Shown piece after piece: positions 36,001 to 36,567 of a stretch of 36,567 nucleotides of DNA. Within the stretch, counting starts at the first letter, position 1; each line of letters opens with the position of its first letter. This DNA comes from an uncultured Sutterella sp. (lineage in GTDB: Bacteria; Pseudomonadota; Gammaproteobacteria; Burkholderiales; Burkholderiaceae_F). Position numbers and translations under genes: made by a program. The notes beneath the pieces are model-generated. The model was given only the letters and a program-made list of their open reading frames with translations. It had not been told where the DNA came from and searched no databases. The stretch is taken from the NCBI GenBank assembly GCA_900545275.1, contig UQYG01000020.1, positions 1 to 36,567 on the forward strand. Reading direction: 5' to 3'.

Positions 36001-36567
36001 CGCTACTTCCTCACTTCCTACTGGGGAGACAACGTGGTGGACGGACCCGCGGTTTCGCCCAATCTCGGCTCCTTCATCGCCTTTGCCGAGGCGCAGGAGA
36101 TGTTCGACTTTTCGATTCACGATCATCTCGGAACGCGCCGGTATGCGCATCCCCTGACCGGGGAGATCGGGGAAACCGCCCTCTGGATGCGGCAGACCGT
36201 TTCGCAAACGAAGGCGGGGGCCTCCTCGGGACAGTACGAAACGAAGAGCACGGTCACGACCACTCAGTTGGGCGGAGACATCCTTCGTCTCGCCGACGGC
36301 GGGGACGGTCTCTGGTATGCGGGGGCCATGGCGGGCTTCGGAGACCTGAACGGAAAGACTTCTTCGTCGCGGACGACGGCCAAGGGTCGCGCAGACGTCG
36401 ACGGATGGTCGGCGGGCGTCTACGGCGGATGGCTTCAAAACGCCGAAGGCGCAAACGCTTCGGAACCGACGGGAGCGTATGCCGAGGCGTGGCTGCAGTG
36501 GGTTGATCTCTCGGGCGATCTCTCGAGCGCCGGCGCTTCCAAGCACGTCCGGGCCGACGGTTGGACG
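24073..36567 (+). CDS. Giant autotransporter (type Va secretion), runs past the window end
   Basis: One frame stays open for 4165 codons to the window edge; I found no stop. The start MNKTFRSIFNHVTQTFTAVSE plus the following RQRARGKRARS matches the extended signal peptide region (ESPR) of large autotransporters, followed by a hydrophobic Ala-rich core and cleavage near STAA (about residues 49-52). The passenger (about 53-3990) is acidic, Gly/Thr/Asp-rich and built of short beta-strand repeats such as GxGxLxV...NTFxGLVxV, the pattern of autotransporter-associated beta-helix repeats. From about residue 3997 (LGSFIAFAEAQEMFDFSIHD, then WMRQ, WYAGAMAGFGD, WSAGVYGGWL) the beta-barrel begins; its last part lies outside. 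Cysteine is very rare (near 29020 and 31885). The likely role is a surface fibre or adhesin; the ligand is unknown. Codon use is strongly GC-rich. Confidence 0.93.
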   Translation, partial: MNKTFRSIFNHVTQTFTAVSERQRARGKRARSAVSAAVGAAILAASGASTAAEIGQDPVNVLWAEGGTIRLWASDGVQHPNYLNTAFYLGSTMFELFEDKAGSRWYESLAIENPLSAYTLELTDRGASLDVTRDTSLLLSHSTGFAQQIVSVENGIELGEGVDGSDFNVGVRHADGTQNKTFTQSFVDAENRKIGTATYSVGAAAYESLHSYFGDRLEDVDGFQFDETGVALTEDGIWMLSLLESLNVDAGRELKIDVAADEGGTPSYWFAKTFGEGGLLFEGAGRDESTVVFDFLDQSKDPSTDGTYNYYTGATTLRNVTAVLEKRQAFGRSTDITLENARVQVAALGAWADAGDVKLTAEDFRDEASRVFAPVLTMKNSRIDYTYAYSGGDKEARDQHLYVHGDALFTGDNTLTGSHPEFFFAVYDDLKLDGTLRLVRTDASGTGEETGKEFDRANFKVHGSATLTRGDALQGFKELHLGETLTFDGAGREAEDFDDYERFLITAAGINSNDKENRYTDFQKVTVENASRLEYGDQSIHTLATDVVGGSVLVTSASAYDRQFGRDLTIKESSYVYVNGVNERPDGEKGGLHLEGLALHGDGVFVARGEGADTRLTLAGDMNFSDFEGWIRAENLTFVLTPREADLFTKGKANGVSVGGNGVLRLEPQNNQTIRLEKFGFARYDNDAGVQAGVLDLTAFNFKGSESDEIALNPALSVTDLIVNVAGTVVVDADKIQLPDNKGSVTESGSVLDADKIQLPDNTGSVTEGGSVLDYDNADDALGTLLIKAENVDADADNIHLQINNLDDKDDRVNRHDIKNGDSTVADGYWGYDTVLRTEASDGRPAGLYLGYLLTRIDLREGLNEHGDTVWAEGDEDRWSGVDLDLGAASDHILSAQITGVGRLNVIAGGEEADNRLILTNVNNTFRGLVDVRENATLVLSAANALGTAAKDAAAGGRGTTLRLQENADFAMAWIDGLASQGDRYTQTLEAIEFLGKDEGNTVTLNGNALTVLDSVRFIEGARLFAADAALDEEDRTQAKSDALLRLVEGGTFEDVSTLNGYEGRLALGSSGSGAAGGRVVVRDDDSTLERLRLEGDGLFDVETNADFAEGGSFTNYRGTLGVGLAAAGAEAKVAPRLTVGGTLGLGATTLAVGVGELRVSDATKAAGLRTGVLSEEGAALSRPENGPVASTLHFAVTDLFDESWKEGLTLSGGADIAKGTKLALDLSGVDTGDVPVENLADLATGTILLHDGKAAQVTLITTSDGTIEDDGLVWEDAEGSSRTLKYGVAGTDRSYALAESVIVSDEKTLGLSTRVVRVHAAEGETVSFSRTTSDDRETQTLSAWLTGEGTFELKQGTLRVSGGEPGKEENANRYGGFSVASNLAKLVFEKDQIFTGESEWNGAVSAAKDVSLRLEGASIDALRSSVTDFRGTWVLAGEENDASVFAYRWDDAYGTAKENLFAADAAFVAEGSMNRIELQVDGSRTFNTAVLSQDGGSAALRLSGFENGAATDRLTLSDAGGVDRSALTAFEIEAGAALAIKGEGGALDKERWADRIAVSGAGAFELDGVTAESGRFVFDEYDSSGEAASGPLLLRLTNGAQYGFASDALDIDLSLGRDSRLLLANVAGSEGSPSETRVHRFDWAGELCVDLGKADLRNAQLHVDGLHVREGASVSLSKEDLESALRAERPALSLDDGAALWLVASDTEVTYENTIGGTADLPEVMITDGSDTAALSGETTVGLAEGVAGTFTTEVVDQIGAKHGLAVENRLVKAAFSEGGRLALEGSGTDSPWDADNSWHDVDILSNVEGAGEMLVSNTVGLFLGEGTNYSGRVDLEKGAALTLSGASFGGATVAFAGDETSSLTLLSDQRLRLEGASGGSMTLGADADGAVTVTLTGASTLGTQGRFTLSGRGEDALVLADGARVTVGGASSALADYEGFWMLGAGARLVLRDDEGSGATSIDRVYENAALSPLVGADDPSSGVSAQADASGALVLASGRYVLGAGAAWGSRFGGTVSLGIDPDGAASAPSVAGAPELTIEGWEGVFANTLLGSEAATLRLVKNDESKATRLVVESDNAEAFAGTWRVGDESRLVVDGAQIGGTVSLEASGALELQGGAETPEGSWLLFGNAVTTEDEKKAAGTAILVTEGYVDARESEKLSASEIRIGSGAGLMVSDLERMETDVVTLDGLFYLNAEGAADEALVVDDVSLSVSGSKKDGTGKDERVFQIAAGEGREVRFGDDFLTDDFVGKVRLVSGTIRHERHGTDENFARLFEEKGNLTLAVSGEAVFEIAGGSETVNLPGGFAWEALDPTDAETTVVGTKPAATAGILDVTGFVPTANGASPQPALTTTSLALHGGTGLIRLDLDRWKEGIDVPQSVTDTTDGEVYESLLDLDDAGEGKWIVKADRVTGGGTLLLVDENGDALEGVHQEAAVQGGLATGHWNYSAQFVNTEDGASEGGVLLGYALTRLDLQNAGADQDAVRFTAGKNGEFQAWITGEGKIAVEADTVLSHERNTFSGLVTVASGKTLASQNHYTLGGSVIEPRAARGNRLVDLVLEEGSRFVLGDEGHAYVERLGVLRADDGSAVDLHGGMLTLAGMCANDAHRNAAPSGEPFSGETGSVFAAGSRLESNEKATLAVEGRAFFADAAGTLAGFRGTLRVLSGGVLTLEEDGTRGTPAKAEDPFRLGRLTSVSKDGADRPIVEVGLDTVLGDVSGYAGLFDVAAGKTLTLDADTRWTAAGRPDGPASLLLREGAVFDASAYGSVRATGRAEGPALTTATLEAKTGSTLRLGTVAIGSGFASGAIDVVEKGTFGENVTIEVTVDPNVVLADALLELDTGKTASLVSGVLEEPESPVRVDVAVAGDRDGDSFFAEENLHLGALQQTDELGGVETIGSVVYRAEYDYRSDGAGAENGLLGLKFTAESVRLDAGRFWRLDATGMTGGHADEMLSLDINAAGEASGGLIVTAAGTNRGTVSLDGNAYLEHLTVGEGAALALKDGRRLVLSSSKTGEETASVVHGQLLFGSSAGTRSDADADQAPDLLVDATELEFRALQEEAAGVVRLENDGALVFSGIRAESNDGAGRGELYGSDRLEVLGGGRVVLENTTGSWTTDIVHAVPDGTQEGGAETGLVMSVLGRSDLFLDVEDFSGLDRLVIGGEARGADVRDGASSGRPRETARVTVASTNGIAIGAQDGVTLEIGENGVYYNEVTVTEESPMLIEGWLGDVEGTGRFVIDASYEDSVDNPGDHFFRLYESGSSDFRGTVAFRNISGVVDGLEESRGAHTNLAGKTTLEAWENATLLVLGDEAEFAGIRLATATSVLDLTKGLGDGADAFRVLDDAVIRTDDGYGKTVNFVQMAEDGVFSFAGGAQVAVTAESVKINAESINRHNTLRDGESLAALLEKNEKDFTHRFFQFLDGRYEGNANDLRVVDENGNDLAEAGDVELNYYDEDGNRLVAFHGGLGVVAGEKEGEDLWVGQTIQGMELFRDAELYADAGDERVIRQWIRSSEDEGVAATGLSVTGGRIVLESSLSSIRGAVTVASGAELRLNADQALGGAGRPDGEGRFHTAKRLVVAGASDAALREESLQGGRVTVAKDKAVDVAALTIAGTLALEENATLRLTGSADSDARDASQSIVTGAIELAETAALALGSGVTLAISDEADTKKALGRFVMADDAAILFDVLPDADASTAETGALRSEAAPEASGDEAPTTAPETGAVTPDKILEASLSGGTFVKTGAGVLGLASGQFDEENRVALVVAQGRVDVSGWGSAADGEARAGDEGASSGAARNPLLLQRLAVEKDGAFTFRGDMELSQGEAWRHAGRADLSDGTDKGFVTRVLDGNFAGGETADTAGTIGFRVALGDGEAGEVPTVGIAGDHLEITGDATGSVFFDVVDANGLSKGAGERIVLMTVDGKVDGFAPALANGTIEAGGYSYRLAVDTAAAGASVTAEGGALAGVSSDDAVTRYFLTSYWGDNVVDGPAVSPNLGSFIAFAEAQEMFDFSIHDHLGTRRYAHPLTGEIGETALWMRQTVSQTKAGASSGQYETKSTVTTTQLGGDILRLADGGDGLWYAGAMAGFGDLNGKTSSSRTTAKGRADVDGWSAGVYGGWLQNAEGANASEPTGAYAEAWLQWVDLSGDLSSAGASKHVRADGWT
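26266..26391 (+). repeat. Two-copy 63-bp in-frame tandem repeat in the autotransporter passenger
   Basis: Units 26266-26328 and 26329-26391 each encode 21 residues, DADKIQLPDN(K/T)GSVTE(S/G)GSVL. I see only two base differences between them, both changing an amino acid. The near identity points to a recent slippage or unequal recombination event. Confidence 0.9.

Noticed and set aside
1..36567. Window ends as two halves of one autotransporter on a small circular replicon
   Set aside because: The right edge is inside a barrel and the left edge is the end of one, but no overlap or replication gene is seen. Two separate autotransporter genes are the simpler reading; only sequence beyond the edges could decide.

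Overview
The window looks like chromosomal DNA of a Gram-negative, anaerobic gut betaproteobacterium of the Sutterellaceae type (Sutterella, Parasutterella, Duodenibacillus and relatives). This is inferred from gene content: a Burkholderiales-type trimeric porin, several Tat-exported fumarate-reductase-like flavoproteins, a small tetraheme cytochrome c, and very large autotransporters with an extended signal peptide region. No rRNA, tRNA or CRISPR array was seen.

Left part (1-7.5 kb). The window opens on the last codons of an autotransporter beta-barrel. An AlbA_2/HATPase regulator follows on the minus strand. Next comes a scar in which an IS256-like transposase fragment is joined to a second, partial copy of the same autotransporter barrel. 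After a porin with a strong terminator come a LysR regulator and, divergent from it, a Tat flavoprotein followed by a tetraheme cytochrome c. That pair is the two halves of a flavocytochrome c encoded as separate genes. These genes use visibly more A/T-ending codons than the right half.

Middle part (7.5-23.3 kb). A degenerate remnant of an AAA-ATPase/PD-(D/E)XK gene precedes a tight three-gene operon with 4-bp overlaps: a PhnD-type periplasmic sensor kinase, a FixJ/TtrR-type response regulator and a Tat flavoprotein. Another Tat flavoprotein of a different active-site class follows. Then come a second LysR regulator, a flavoprotein pseudogene that has lost its FAD-binding domain, an intact paralogue of that pseudogene, and a close paralogue of the first flavoprotein. 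After it lies an intact copy of the AAA-ATPase/PD-(D/E)XK gene, followed by a truncated copy of the sensor kinase. The ATPase-kinase block is therefore present twice and decayed reciprocally: copy 1 kept the kinase, copy 2 kept the ATPase.

Right part (24.1-36.6 kb). One plus-strand reading frame of 4165 codons runs off the window end. It encodes a giant autotransporter (ESPR, signal peptide, beta-helical passenger with internal duplications, start of the beta-barrel).

Functional picture (inference). The window is a bank of periplasmic flavin reductases for organic electron acceptors. One cytochrome is positioned to deliver electrons, and regulators (two LysR, one two-component system) sit next to individual reductases. 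The acceptors cannot be read from the sequence; differences at the expected substrate-binding His/Arg positions argue that most are not fumarate.
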